Below are positions 9,237 to 17,569 of a stretch of 55,865 bases of DNA, piece by piece (position 1 is the stretch's first letter; each line of letters starts with the position of its first letter). The position numbers and the translations under genes were made by a program. The notes beneath the pieces were generated by a model. That model made no database searches and was not told the origin of the DNA. It saw only the letters and a list, made by a program, of their open reading frames with translations. The DNA comes from Bacillus sp. AFS059628 (lineage in GTDB: Bacteria > Bacillota > Bacilli > Bacillales > Bacillaceae_G), in NCBI RefSeq assembly GCF_002571225.1, contig NZ_NVEC01000029.1, forward strand, positions 1 to 55,865. Direction: 5' to 3'.

Positions 9237-10169
9237 ATGACACAGCTGAACTTTGAACAGAATTTATTAACGAAAGTAGCTTGGTACTATTATAAAGATC
9301 AATTAACACAACAGGAGATCGCTTCACTCCTTCATATTTCAAGAAATAAAGTCGTCCGATTATTAGAAAAGGCGCGCAGTGAAGGGATCGTTACATTTCA
9401 CGTAAAAGGGACTGGTTTACACTGTTTAAGTATTGAGCGTGACCTGATGAAAAAATTCCACTTAAAAGATGCTTTCATTATCCCTACTCCAATAAACAAT
9501 TATCACACTTCTCTCGGAAAAGCTGCTGCACAATATTTAGAAACTCAGCTCCAGCAAGGCGATTTACTCGGCATTGGATGGGGCGAAACGATTAGCAAAA
9601 TGCTAGAAAACATTCATTTTGAAAGTTCTATTAATCTTTCAATCGTAACGCTAACTGGAGGAGTAAATCACTATCTCCCAAGAAAACAAAACTATTTACA
9701 CTGTATGCAAGGGGATCTTCACATCATCCCTACGCCGTTTCTAGCATCTACAACCGAAATGGCAAAAAGTATTCTATCAGAACCGAGTGTAAAAGATATG
9801 CTTCATGTCGCTTCACTTGCACATACAGCAGTTGTCGGTATTGGAGGATTATCTCAAGACGCTACGATTGTAAAGGAAGAAAAGTTAACGCTACGTGAGA
9901 TGACGTATATTCGTAGTCAAAACGGAGCTGGTGATATTTTAGGACAGTTTTACAATACGAATGGTGATTTATTAAAGCTCCCACATCATAATCGACTAAT
10001 TGGTACGCCGCTCACAATTCTGCGCAAAATGAAACATGTCGTTGGTGTTGCTGGAGGTACAGAAAAGATAGATGCAATTTATGGTGCCTTAAAAGGAAAG
10101 TTCATTCATACATTAATTACCGATGAGGAAACGGCCCTCTCCTTATTACGAAAGGATGGTGATTGTTAA
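9237..10169 (+). CDS. lsrR: SorC/DeoR-family regulator of the lsr locus
   Basis: A 310-residue transcription factor. Residues about 15-55 (TQQEIASLLHISRNKVVRLLEKAR) form a SorC-type helix-turn-helix; the remainder is the sugar-phosphate-binding domain, with GIGWGETISKML, TLTGGV, AVVGIGGLS and VVGVAGG. In enterobacteria LsrR represses the lsr genes until phospho-AI-2 binds. Its place next to lsrK and divergent from lsrA supports the same role here. I start it at the ATG at 9237, nine bases after AAAGGG; a TTG at 9216 and an ATG at 9228 are in frame but poorly placed. It overlaps lsrK by one base (TAATG). Confidence 0.92.
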   Translation: MTQLNFEQNLLTKVAWYYYKDQLTQQEIASLLHISRNKVVRLLEKARSEGIVTFHVKGTGLHCLSIERDLMKKFHLKDAFIIPTPINNYHTSLGKAAAQYLETQLQQGDLLGIGWGETISKMLENIHFESSINLSIVTLTGGVNHYLPRKQNYLHCMQGDLHIIPTPFLASTTEMAKSILSEPSVKDMLHVASLAHTAVVGIGGLSQDATIVKEEKLTLREMTYIRSQNGAGDILGQFYNTNGDLLKLPHHNRLIGTPLTILRKMKHVVGVAGGTEKIDAIYGALKGKFIHTLITDEETALSLLRKDGDC

Positions 10170-11731
10170 TGTCTCATTTATTAGCTTTTGATGCTGGTAC
10201 AGGAAGCATTCGAGCTGTTCTTTTTGATTTACTAGGTAATCAGATTGCAGTCAGTCAAAAAGAATGGGTCCATAACACAGATCCTCGTTACCCAGGTTCT
10301 ATGAATTTTGATGTAATAGAAAACTGGAAGCTAGTACAACAATGCACGAAAGAAGTTTTACAAAGAAGTAATGCCTCTCCCTCTTCTATTCAAGCAATTA
10401 GCGCTACCAGTATGCGAGAAGGTTTTGTTTTATATGATAAAAGTGGGCAAGAAATATGGGCTTGCGCAAATGTTGATGGGCGCGCATCCGCTGAAGTTAG
10501 TGAACTAAAAGAAATTCGGTCACATCTTGAAGAAGATTTATATACAAGATCTGGTCAAACTTTTTCATTAGGTGCTTTACCCCGCCTACTCTGGATTAAA
10601 AAACATGAACCAGACGTCTATAGCAATATTCATTCTTTTACGATGTTAAACGATTGGATTTTATATAAACTAAGTGGCGTACTACAAATCGATCCTTCAA
10701 ACGGATGTACATCCGGTATTTTTGACCTGCAAAATAGAGTATGGGATAACGATGTCGCTATCGAGTGCGGTTTAACGTTGCCATTTTCACCAATAGTAAA
10801 TGAAGCTGGTACAGTAATTGGTACCGTCACAAAAGAGTGTGCGACATTAACTGGATTATGTGAAGGAATTCCTGTCGTCGCCGGGGGCGGAGATGCTCAA
10901 ATGGCATCACTTGGAACAGGAGTAGTTAGACCTAATCAGACATTAATATGCGGCGGTAGTTTTTGGCAGCAAGAAGTGAATGTTACTGAGCCAATAACGG
11001 ATCCACATGCTTCCATTCGAGTAAATTGTCACGTCGTACCTAACCTATGGCAATATGAAACGATTGCCTTTTTCCCAGGCCTTGTTATGCGCTGGTTTCG
11101 AGACGCTTTTTGCCACGAGGAAAAGAAACTTGCTGACAAACTCGGTGTAGATGCTTATGCCTTATTAGAAGAACAAGCAAAAGACGTACCTGTCGGTTCA
11201 CATGGTATTATCCCTACTTTTTCAAACGTAATGAACTACATTTCTTGGCGTCATGCCGCACCTTCTTTTTTAAATTTAAGTTTAGATGCAGACAAATGCG
11301 GAAAAAAAGAACTGTTCCGTGCTATTGAGGAAAATGCTGCCTTCGTTACACTTGGCAATTTAAAATTAATAGAAAATCTCACAGGAACATTCCCTTCTGA
11401 AGTCATTTTTGCTGGCGGTGCTGCTAAAGGAAAACTATGGCCACAAATTTTATCGGACGTCCTTGGTATTCCTGTGAAAGTACCGATTGTGAAAGAAGCA
11501 GCTGCTTTAGGAACTGCGATTGCTGCTGGAGTTGGCGCAGGCATATATTCATCCATGGAAGAAACTGCTGAACAGTTTGTACAGTGGGAGCACACATTCA
11601 AACCAGTTACTGAAAATCATGAACTATATAAAGAATTCTATGAAACATGGAAAACTGTGTATGACAGTCAACTCTCTTTAGCTGATAAAGGGCTCACCTC
11701 ACATATGTGGATTGCGCCTGGTGCACTGTAA
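10169..11731 (+). CDS. lsrK: Autoinducer-2 kinase
   Basis: A 520-residue FGGY-family kinase that phosphorylates the linear form of AI-2 (DPD) in the cytoplasm, trapping it and creating the inducer for LsrR. The N-terminal LLAFDAGTGSIRAVLFD is the first phosphate loop. Central motifs include NDWILYKLSG, VVAGGGDAQMASLGTG and a C-terminal EVIFAGGAAKGKLWPQILSDVLGIPV. Length is close to E. coli LsrK (about 530). ATG at 10169 overlaps the lsrR stop. It is followed by the cupin and lsrF genes in one transcriptional unit. Other FGGY kinases (xylulose, glycerol) are less likely given the neighbours. Confidence 0.93.
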   Translation: MSHLLAFDAGTGSIRAVLFDLLGNQIAVSQKEWVHNTDPRYPGSMNFDVIENWKLVQQCTKEVLQRSNASPSSIQAISATSMREGFVLYDKSGQEIWACANVDGRASAEVSELKEIRSHLEEDLYTRSGQTFSLGALPRLLWIKKHEPDVYSNIHSFTMLNDWILYKLSGVLQIDPSNGCTSGIFDLQNRVWDNDVAIECGLTLPFSPIVNEAGTVIGTVTKECATLTGLCEGIPVVAGGGDAQMASLGTGVVRPNQTLICGGSFWQQEVNVTEPITDPHASIRVNCHVVPNLWQYETIAFFPGLVMRWFRDAFCHEEKKLADKLGVDAYALLEEQAKDVPVGSHGIIPTFSNVMNYISWRHAAPSFLNLSLDADKCGKKELFRAIEENAAFVTLGNLKLIENLTGTFPSEVIFAGGAAKGKLWPQILSDVLGIPVKVPIVKEAAALGTAIAAGVGAGIYSSMEETAEQFVQWEHTFKPVTENHELYKEFYETWKTVYDSQLSLADKGLTSHMWIAPGAL

Positions 11732-11756
11732 CACATTACATAAAGGAGTGAAATGT

Positions 11757-12119
11757 ATGTTAAAAGCGAATGAAAATGATTTCTCCTATCGCTTTGGTGA
11801 TAACGGGCCGAAATATTTAATACAAGGTCCGAATATTGATCTTGGCCTTGTTGTCATTCAGCCTGGGCAAGAGTTTCAAAATCACTACCATACGACGTGT
11901 GAGGAAGTCTTTTATGCATTAGAAGGTGAAATTGATTTCTATGTGAATAACGAAAGGGTTCCGATTAAACAAGGCGATGTATTGCAAGTCCGTCCTCATG
12001 AATCTCACTATCTTATTAACCATTCTGACAAACCTTTTAAAGCAGTTTTTATTAAATCACCACATTTACCAAATAAAGATACGGTACAAACGGAAAATCC
12101 AACATTAACGAAGGAGTGA
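11757..12119 (+). CDS. Small cupin protein inside the lsr operon
   Basis: A 120-residue single-domain cupin. Motif 1 (GQEFQNHYHTTCEEVFYALEG, His43, His45, Glu50) and motif 2 (GDVLQVRPHESHYLIN, His84) are complete, so a metal site of three His and one Glu is expected. ATG at 11757 follows AAAGGAGTG; the gene sits between lsrK and lsrF. Enterobacteria have LsrG, an ABM-fold enzyme that acts on phospho-AI-2 before LsrF, at this step, and no ABM gene is in this operon. My inference is that the cupin does the isomerisation by a different fold. Otherwise it could be a ligand-sensing or detoxifying cupin. Confidence 0.88.
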   Translation: MLKANENDFSYRFGDNGPKYLIQGPNIDLGLVVIQPGQEFQNHYHTTCEEVFYALEGEIDFYVNNERVPIKQGDVLQVRPHESHYLINHSDKPFKAVFIKSPHLPNKDTVQTENPTLTKE

Positions 12120-12125
12120 TTTCTA

Positions 12126-12908
12126 ATGACTTGGGGATTTAAAAATCGATTAAATACAATTTTACCTGATGGAAGAGCGGTTATGTTAGCGATAGATCAC
12201 GGCTACTTTTTAGGACCAATTCACGGGCTAGAACAACCACTTGAAACAGTTAAAAACTTACTTCCTTACACAGATTCCCTCTTTTTAACTCGAGGCGTAC
12301 TTAGCTCCTGTATTCCTGAAAACTGCAGCACACCGATGGTTATGCGTGTATCAGGCGGAGCTACTGTTGTCGGTAAAGATTTAGCGAATGAAACAATTGT
12401 TACACCTGTAAAAGAAGCAGTAAAACAAAACGCAATTGGCGTCGGTGTTTCTGTTTTCGTCGGATCGGACTATGAAACACAAACCGTATCAAATCTCGCA
12501 AATGTAGTTTCAGAAGCTCACGATTACGGCTTGCCAGTACTCGGTATTACTGCTGTTGCGAAAGAATTGCAAAAACGTGAAGCACGCTTTCTAGCACTCG
12601 CTTCCCGTGTATGCGTTGAAATGGGAGCTGACATTATCAAAACGTATTACTGCGAAGGATTCGAAAAAATAACGAGTACTTGCCCTGCCCCAGTAGTAAT
12701 CGCTGGTGGTCCAAAACTAGATTCAATTGAAGACGCATTAAACATTACGTACAATGCACTGCAAGAAGGCGCAATTGGCGTAGACATGGGCCGAAACATA
12801 TGGCAATCTGAACATCCTGCTGCGATGATTCAAGCGATTCATGGTATCGTGAAGAATGGATTGAATGTGAAAGAGGCACTCCAATTATTCGAAGATGTAA
12901 AAAATTAA
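12126..12908 (+). CDS. lsrF: Phospho-AI-2 thiolase LsrF
   Basis: A 260-residue class I aldolase-fold enzyme. In E. coli LsrF transfers an acetyl group from 3-hydroxy-2,4-pentanedione-5-phosphate to CoA, ending AI-2 catabolism. Seen here are MLAIDHGYFLGPIHGLE near the N-terminus, the Schiff-base lysine in DIIKTYY, PVVIAGGPKL and GVDMGRNIWQSEHP. These match LsrF closely, including the IIKTYY block. It is about 30 residues shorter than the E. coli protein, all missing from the N-terminus. ATG at 12126 with GGAGTG at seven bases. Last gene of lsrRK-cupin-lsrF, ended by a long hairpin. Confidence 0.94.
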   Translation: MTWGFKNRLNTILPDGRAVMLAIDHGYFLGPIHGLEQPLETVKNLLPYTDSLFLTRGVLSSCIPENCSTPMVMRVSGGATVVGKDLANETIVTPVKEAVKQNAIGVGVSVFVGSDYETQTVSNLANVVSEAHDYGLPVLGITAVAKELQKREARFLALASRVCVEMGADIIKTYYCEGFEKITSTCPAPVVIAGGPKLDSIEDALNITYNALQEGAIGVDMGRNIWQSEHPAAMIQAIHGIVKNGLNVKEALQLFEDVKN

Positions 12909-12942
12909 GCTAAAATATAAACAAAATCAATATTTACCATAA

Positions 12943-12992
12943 AGAAAAGCCCATATGTTAGATTATTTAGTAATCTAACATATGGGCTTTCT
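12943..12992. terminator. Long perfect terminator hairpin
   Basis: A stem of about 19 bp (AAGCCCATATGTTAGATTA with its exact complement) around TTTAG, with A and T runs outside, closes the lsrR operon and can serve the converging acetyltransferase gene. Confidence 0.92.
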
Positions 12993-13028
12993 TGTATATT
13001 TTTTATCGTTCCGAATTTGATCAGATTT

Positions 13029-13532
13029 CTACAGATCGCGCACATTCCAAACAATCTCACCACGTTCACCAAACGTACTGTGATGTCGCTTAAATCCTAT
13101 CTTTTCTAATACACGGAAAGACGCCGTATTCCAAGCACCTACAGTAGACCAAAGTCTATGACGACCCGTAGCAATCGCTGCCTTAAGCACTGCTGATGCT
13201 GCCTCTGTCGCATAACCTTTGCGATGAGCATGTTGAAACAACTCATATGCAATCTCTGGCTCTTCAAGCGTGGAACGACCAATGATTAAGCCACAGTATC
13301 CGATAAAATCCCCTTCTTCTCGCCTACGTATAGTAAGAAGAGAAATGCCATTTTCAGTTGCTTTCTTGCGCATTTCGATAAGAGAGCTACGAACAGATTC
13401 AATGGTTGGCATGTCCACCCCACGTTCACCAATTAATTTTCTCAGCCAGACTGCATCAGATTCCTCCCACATATTCAGATCGAGTCGTTCTGTTTTTAAC
13501 TGGAACGCCATATCTTTAAAAACAGCTGTCAT
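13029..13532 (-). CDS. GNAT acetyltransferase (RimJ/RimL-like)
   Basis: A 167-residue N-acetyltransferase of the RimJ/RimL-type GNAT branch. It opens with LKTERLDLNMWEESDA, has the acetyl-CoA loop region at HAHRKGYATEAASAVLKAA (about 104-122), and ends NTASFRVLEKIGFKRHHS. The substrate is not evident; relatives acetylate ribosomal proteins, antibiotics or small amines. ATG at 13532 follows AGGAGG. It is monocistronic, converging on the lsrF terminator. The next 290 bp (13533-13825) hold no recognisable gene. Confidence 0.88.
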   Translation of the reverse strand: MTAVFKDMAFQLKTERLDLNMWEESDAVWLRKLIGERGVDMPTIESVRSSLIEMRKKATENGISLLTIRRREEGDFIGYCGLIIGRSTLEEPEIAYELFQHAHRKGYATEAASAVLKAAIATGRHRLWSTVGAWNTASFRVLEKIGFKRHHSTFGERGEIVWNVRDL

Positions 13533-13825
13533 AGCGGTAACCTCCTATTTATATCACTGTACTACTTATAATAGTTTCGTACTTTACCATATGGGAAACC
13601 TGCTTGATTCATACATTATTATTATTTTATGCATAAGCAATTTCTTTGCAAAATAGAACTTGTTTTCAAACTTCATTTTAAGTCTATAACATTTGATTTA
13701 CACTTAATATTTAAAAATGTATTGCCCTTTCTTTTTTGCTAAAATTATGAAATTTATATCAACGATTTTTCCAATATATCGGATCTTAGAAACGAGATAT
13801 CGATTTACCAACAACATTAGCACTA

Positions 13826-14518
13826 TTATTTATGTAACACCCACTCCATTAACACGATTGCCGATTCAATACGTTCTTTCGTATCGCCTAAAAATAATTT
13901 ATGAAGTAATGCTTCCAAATGAATTGGCTTATTCGGCAACGTTTGAATATATCTTAAAACAGATCCAGCTGGCGGTGTAGGTTTGTTATTAATGGCCCAT
14001 ATCCCTTCTAACAATGTCCAAATTGACGTATAAACGATGTATGAAGCCTTTAACTCATCATTTGCTTTCAAAGCAGACTGAATTTTAATGAGCGAACTAT
14101 GTAACCAATGAGAAATACCTTTCACTTTGTCGCTAGAAACACGATAGTTTTCAAATTCATATGCAGCTATTTCCTTTAACTTTTTTAACTCACCGCTTTT
14201 ATCAAACAAAATTTCCCCTTCTAAAAATGAGTATAGTTCCATTGGATTATTTTTAAAGTTTACTAGTATTTGATTAACGTCTGCATACTTATATTCAACT
14301 AAAATATCTTCTCTCGTTTCAGAATGAAATTTCTTCTTTTGTCCGTCCTCTAACAGAAAATATAAGTCTAAATCCGAATCAGGATATGCATCACCTCTTG
14401 CGACAGAACCGATAAGCATACATCCAATTACCTTATCTATTGATAAGATTTCAGCTACTATTGTTTGCACTAATTTTTTATGTTGCTCATGTTTAATAGA
14501 TGTTTGTGCTTCTAACAT
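13826..14518 (-). CDS. Nucleotidyltransferase-domain protein
   Basis: A 230-residue protein with the polymerase-beta-type nucleotidyltransferase signature IGSVARGDAYPDSDLDLYF (about 37-55; GS motif then the Asp-x-Asp metal pair), and a helical C-terminal half. The layout is like aminoglycoside (kanamycin/streptomycin) nucleotidyltransferases, which transfer AMP to hydroxyls, but resistance cannot be claimed from sequence alone. ATG at 14518 is preceded by GGAGGTTACAA. Stand-alone leftward gene; no terminator obvious after it. Confidence 0.82.
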   Translation of the reverse strand: MLEAQTSIKHEQHKKLVQTIVAEILSIDKVIGCMLIGSVARGDAYPDSDLDLYFLLEDGQKKKFHSETREDILVEYKYADVNQILVNFKNNPMELYSFLEGEILFDKSGELKKLKEIAAYEFENYRVSSDKVKGISHWLHSSLIKIQSALKANDELKASYIVYTSIWTLLEGIWAINNKPTPPAGSVLRYIQTLPNKPIHLEALLHKLFLGDTKERIESAIVLMEWVLHK

Positions 14519-14610
14519 TTGTAACCTCCAAACATTTTTTTCACTTCATTTACCTCCATTTATTACGAAACAATAAACATATATATGCTATCCACATTTT
14601 ACCATACATT

Positions 14611-14650
14611 AAAAAAGAGGATATTCGTTTATTACTAAACAAATATCCTC
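14611..14650 (-). terminator. hmoA terminator
   Basis: GAGGATATT(T/C)GTTTA arms pair around TTAC, and on the minus strand the stem runs into six T residues. It sits just after the hmoA stop codon. Confidence 0.88.
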
Positions 14651-14666
14651 TACCTTTACATATATA

Positions 14667-14993
14667 TTACGATTGTTGATAAGCCGCTTTCGATGATTTC
14701 ACATAATAAACTGCGTGATCCACGTTAATGATATGATCTGGTTTTGGCTTACCACGACTCGCTCTATGACCTGCTAAATGTTCTTCGCTTGTTTCCCAGT
14801 TTTTCCATGCTTCTTCAGATTCCCAGCGAATCATAACGACAACTTCTTCATCGCCGCGTCTTACTTTTTTCACAAGAACACTTAAGTCAATGAAGCCTTC
14901 AAATTTTTCAATAATACCTTCGCCAGTGAAACGTTCTACAACTATATTTGATGTACCTTCTTTTACTGTAAATGTTTTCGTTTCGATAAACAT
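14667..14993 (-). CDS. hmoA: Heme-degrading monooxygenase (ABM fold, HmoA type)
   Basis: A 108-residue ABM-domain protein matching B. subtilis HmoA-type heme monooxygenases. It has EGIIEKFEGFIDLSVLVKKV, the conserved MIRWESEEAWKNW (about 56-68) and EEHLAGHRASRGKPKPD, which contains the likely axial histidine region. Such enzymes open the heme ring to release iron. ATG at 14993 follows GAGGGGG at eight bases; a GTG three codons upstream is less well spaced. A Fur-box-like site lies 60 bp upstream, in line with iron control. Its ABM fold is the one LsrG also uses, but its sequence is HmoA-like and it is outside the lsr operon. Confidence 0.88.
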   Translation of the reverse strand: MFIETKTFTVKEGTSNIVVERFTGEGIIEKFEGFIDLSVLVKKVRRGDEEVVVMIRWESEEAWKNWETSEEHLAGHRASRGKPKPDHIINVDHAVYYVKSSKAAYQQS

Positions 14994-15050
14994 ATATCCC
15001 ACCCCCTCTTTATAATACGAATACTACTATTCTTCTATTATAGTTGATTA

Positions 15051-15065
15051 TGATAATTATTTTCA
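15051..15065. promoter_or_regulatory. Fur box upstream of hmoA
   Basis: TGATAATTATTTTCA matches the 7-1-7 Fur core TGATAATnATTATCA with one mismatch and lies about 60 bp upstream of the hmoA start codon in a short AT-rich promoter region. Confidence 0.65.
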
Positions 15066-15089
15066 ATTATAAAGTTTTAATTATTTGCA

Positions 15090-16310
15090 TTATGCTGTTT
15101 TCTCTTCAACTGCCTCATCTAAAAATTTGAAATACGGAAGTAATAATCCTATTAAAGAAGTAACACATATAATCGCACCGATGATAAAGTAAAGTGATCT
15201 TACTCCCCACATTTCACTTAGTATGCCTCCTAATAACACACCTAACGGCATAGCGGATCGTATGAAAAATAAACGCACTGAAAATACTTGTCCTATCATA
15301 TTGTTTGGTACTGTTTGTTGGCAAATTGTTGTGTTATGAACATTGAAAAATGAAATACAAATGCCTGCAACTACTTCAATAAACACCGCAATTACTATAC
15401 TATGATTGAACGTTAGAGAAATGTATGTGAGTCCTCCTATAAACAATCCACCAAGCATGAGTATACGCCGGCTTTTATATGTTACTTTTCCGACTAGTAT
15501 AGATCCAATTACATAGCCAAACGGGAAACCAGCCATAAAATAACCAAACTCCGCATAACCTGCTGACAGTTCATCTTTTATATAAGGAAGATTTGTAACC
15601 AGCGTTACCCCGACCCCAAATTGTACGAAAGTAAGAAAGACACCGAGCCAAACGATAACTGGTTTTGTGAAAAAATATGTAAAACCATGAAGAAACTGTT
15701 CTAGCCACGTTTTCTGAATGGATTGTGTTGTTCTCTTTTCTTTTATATAAAGTAATAATGTACCACTAACAAATAGACAAATACATACGAAAGATAGTGT
15801 AAGTTCTACCCCAATCAAATGAATGACTACTCCGCCTAATATTGGCCCAAGAAACATCATAAGTCGAGCCATCCCATCAAAATACGCATTTGCATCTTGA
15901 AGTTGTTCTTTACTTACAATGCTCGGTGTAATTGCTTGACTTGCAGGTGTATATAGCGGCGTAATAAGTCCGATTATTATTTGTACGACATACACATGCC
16001 AAACTTCTATATTACTTGTAAGTATCATGACGAACGGCAATAAGAAAACGGCAGCTCGCACCCATTGTGAAAAAATCATAATCCACTTCCGGCTCCATTT
16101 ATCAATAAATGGACCACTTATTAGTTGCAGTATGAGCGATGGGATGAAATATAATAGCCACATACTACTTAAAGCTGTTTTTGACCCTGTTAATTCGTAA
16201 ACAAGAATCGAATTACATAACGTTCCGAAAGCCCCGCCCAATTCTGAAATCGCGCTACCTATCCACATGAAAAAGAACGAACGATTTTTCAATACATTTT
16301 TCAATTTCAT
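15090..16310 (-). CDS. MFS efflux transporter (DHA3-like)
   Basis: A 406-residue major-facilitator protein with about 12 membrane helices. The loop 2-3 signature SGPFIDKWSRKWIMIFSQWVRA (about 66-87) and the N-terminal LKNRSFFFMWIGSAISELGGAFG are typical of DHA3/enterobactin-exporter-like drug exporters. The substrate is not predictable. It lies 50 bp downstream of, and on the same strand as, an ArsR-type regulator, which is the usual regulator-exporter arrangement. The ribosome binding site is weak (AAAAGTTGG), compatible with translational coupling or low expression. No terminator seen before hmoA. Confidence 0.88.
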   Translation of the reverse strand: MKLKNVLKNRSFFFMWIGSAISELGGAFGTLCNSILVYELTGSKTALSSMWLLYFIPSLILQLISGPFIDKWSRKWIMIFSQWVRAAVFLLPFVMILTSNIEVWHVYVVQIIIGLITPLYTPASQAITPSIVSKEQLQDANAYFDGMARLMMFLGPILGGVVIHLIGVELTLSFVCICLFVSGTLLLYIKEKRTTQSIQKTWLEQFLHGFTYFFTKPVIVWLGVFLTFVQFGVGVTLVTNLPYIKDELSAGYAEFGYFMAGFPFGYVIGSILVGKVTYKSRRILMLGGLFIGGLTYISLTFNHSIVIAVFIEVVAGICISFFNVHNTTICQQTVPNNMIGQVFSVRLFFIRSAMPLGVLLGGILSEMWGVRSLYFIIGAIICVTSLIGLLLPYFKFLDEAVEEKTA

Positions 16311-16361
16311 ACACCAACTTTTCTTTTATATTCCTCCCTTTATGTACATTCTCGTTGTTAA

Positions 16362-17405
16362 TTATCTATTCAAAAACATATCTAATTCTTTCGCTAACGA
16401 CTGTAATGCTTTCTTTCTTAATACATATTTGCCGTCATGTATATCTACTAACTTCGCTGCCCGTAACAATTTCAAATGGTGGTGTACTGTCGATTTACCG
16501 AGTTGCAGTCTTTCTGTAATTTCCTGCAATGTTCTTTCTTTTTTAAACAACTTTTTTACAATGCGTAACCTCGCTTCATCCCCAAGTGCCTTATGTTTTT
16601 GGACTAAAAAATAATTCGGTTCATATAAATCTTCAGGATGAATACTTTCGTTTGCGACTGGGTAATGAAATACTTTCGTATCTTCAATATCCGCCTCAAT
16701 ATTCCACGGTCTGTACGTTATTTGCGGGATAAGAAGTACATTATGAACACTTGGTTCTGGCATATAGTTCACACCGCCAGTCGCCCACTCGACGAACTCT
16801 TCCGGTTTCATCTTTTTATTCATCTCATTTTTCGCTTCATAGTCTCTTTGTAATATAGAAAGTATTTTCTCTTCCTCTTTCTGAATAACACTCTCATACC
16901 AACCTGTCATAACGCCTACTAAATGATCCTTTAGTTTTTGTACATCGATATTACATATAAAACGAATATACGCGGAGAAAAACTGATGATCCTGTGTCAG
17001 CTCCTCTAGTTCATATATTGCAGTTACGTCACCACTTGCTGCTAAATGTCTTTTCTTTTCATACTTCTCGCCTAAAAACGGTAAGCATATATATTTCAAA
17101 TCTACTTCTGAAAGTGTATCGATTTTAGCATGAAACTGTGGTAAGTCCTGAAAATCCTCTTTATACAACAACTGAAGTAACGCTTTCCACGTATTATGTT
17201 CTTCTACAAACTGTAAGTGCTCTCTCATTTCTTCTGTTAATGATTCCTTAATTTCTTCCCATTCATTTTGACTCTTTTCAAGGGTATCGATTAACCTTTT
17301 ATGAGTAATTGCCGCAATGCCTAGTGCACATTCGAAAAGTATCGAATATTTCACTTGAACGTTATAAGTTTCCCTCTTTCTACTCGTTATGTGATAGACC
17401 TCCAT
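16362..17405 (-). CDS. ArsR-type regulator with large N-terminal domain
   Basis: A 347-residue protein. The C-terminal 80 residues are a winged helix: HKALGDEARLRIVKKLFKKE, then TLQEITERLQLGKSTVHHHLKLLRAAKLV, of ArsR type. No CxC metal site is visible. The roughly 260-residue N-terminal part is helical and probably senses a ligand or mediates dimerisation (DUF5937-like architecture, not certain). ATG at 17405 follows AAGGAGGGG. It likely controls the MFS gene downstream and perhaps the divergent nucleoside transporter; AT-rich inverted repeats occur in the shared promoter region. Confidence 0.85.
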   Translation of the reverse strand: MEVYHITSRKRETYNVQVKYSILFECALGIAAITHKRLIDTLEKSQNEWEEIKESLTEEMREHLQFVEEHNTWKALLQLLYKEDFQDLPQFHAKIDTLSEVDLKYICLPFLGEKYEKKRHLAASGDVTAIYELEELTQDHQFFSAYIRFICNIDVQKLKDHLVGVMTGWYESVIQKEEEKILSILQRDYEAKNEMNKKMKPEEFVEWATGGVNYMPEPSVHNVLLIPQITYRPWNIEADIEDTKVFHYPVANESIHPEDLYEPNYFLVQKHKALGDEARLRIVKKLFKKERTLQEITERLQLGKSTVHHHLKLLRAAKLVDIHDGKYVLRKKALQSLAKELDMFLNR

Positions 17406-17436
17406 TTTTATCCCCTCCTTGTTTGCTATATATTGA

Positions 17437-17523
17437 ATTCTATTTTTATCGAATTATCCCTTCTATATTTTTAGAATTAATGGAATTTAAGTTGAAATAC
17501 ATTCATTCTAAATTAAAAAGAAT
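17437..17523. promoter_or_regulatory. Candidate ArsR-type operators (three weak inverted repeats)
   Basis: ATTC-N10-GAAT at 17437-17454, TTC-N10-GAA at 17461-17476 and ATTC-N11-GAAT at 17505-17523 lie in the divergent promoter between the ArsR-type regulator and the nucleoside transporter. They are short and AT-rich, so chance is possible. Confidence 0.3.
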
Positions 17524-17569
17524 AGAAGCTTTTTTATATACAAATAATAACTTTCAAGGAGTTGTTGAC

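Noticed and set aside
13533-13825. Possible gene in the 290-bp gap
   Set aside because: Frames present lack ribosome binding sites and overlap neighbouring genes in other frames.
14667-14993. LsrG assignment for the ABM-fold gene
   Set aside because: The sequence pattern is that of HmoA heme monooxygenases, and the gene has its own Fur box outside the lsr operon.
17309-17569. N-terminal extension of the nucleoside transporter
   Set aside because: These codons overlap the start of the divergent regulator and its promoter; the ATG at 17570 has the proper ribosome binding site.
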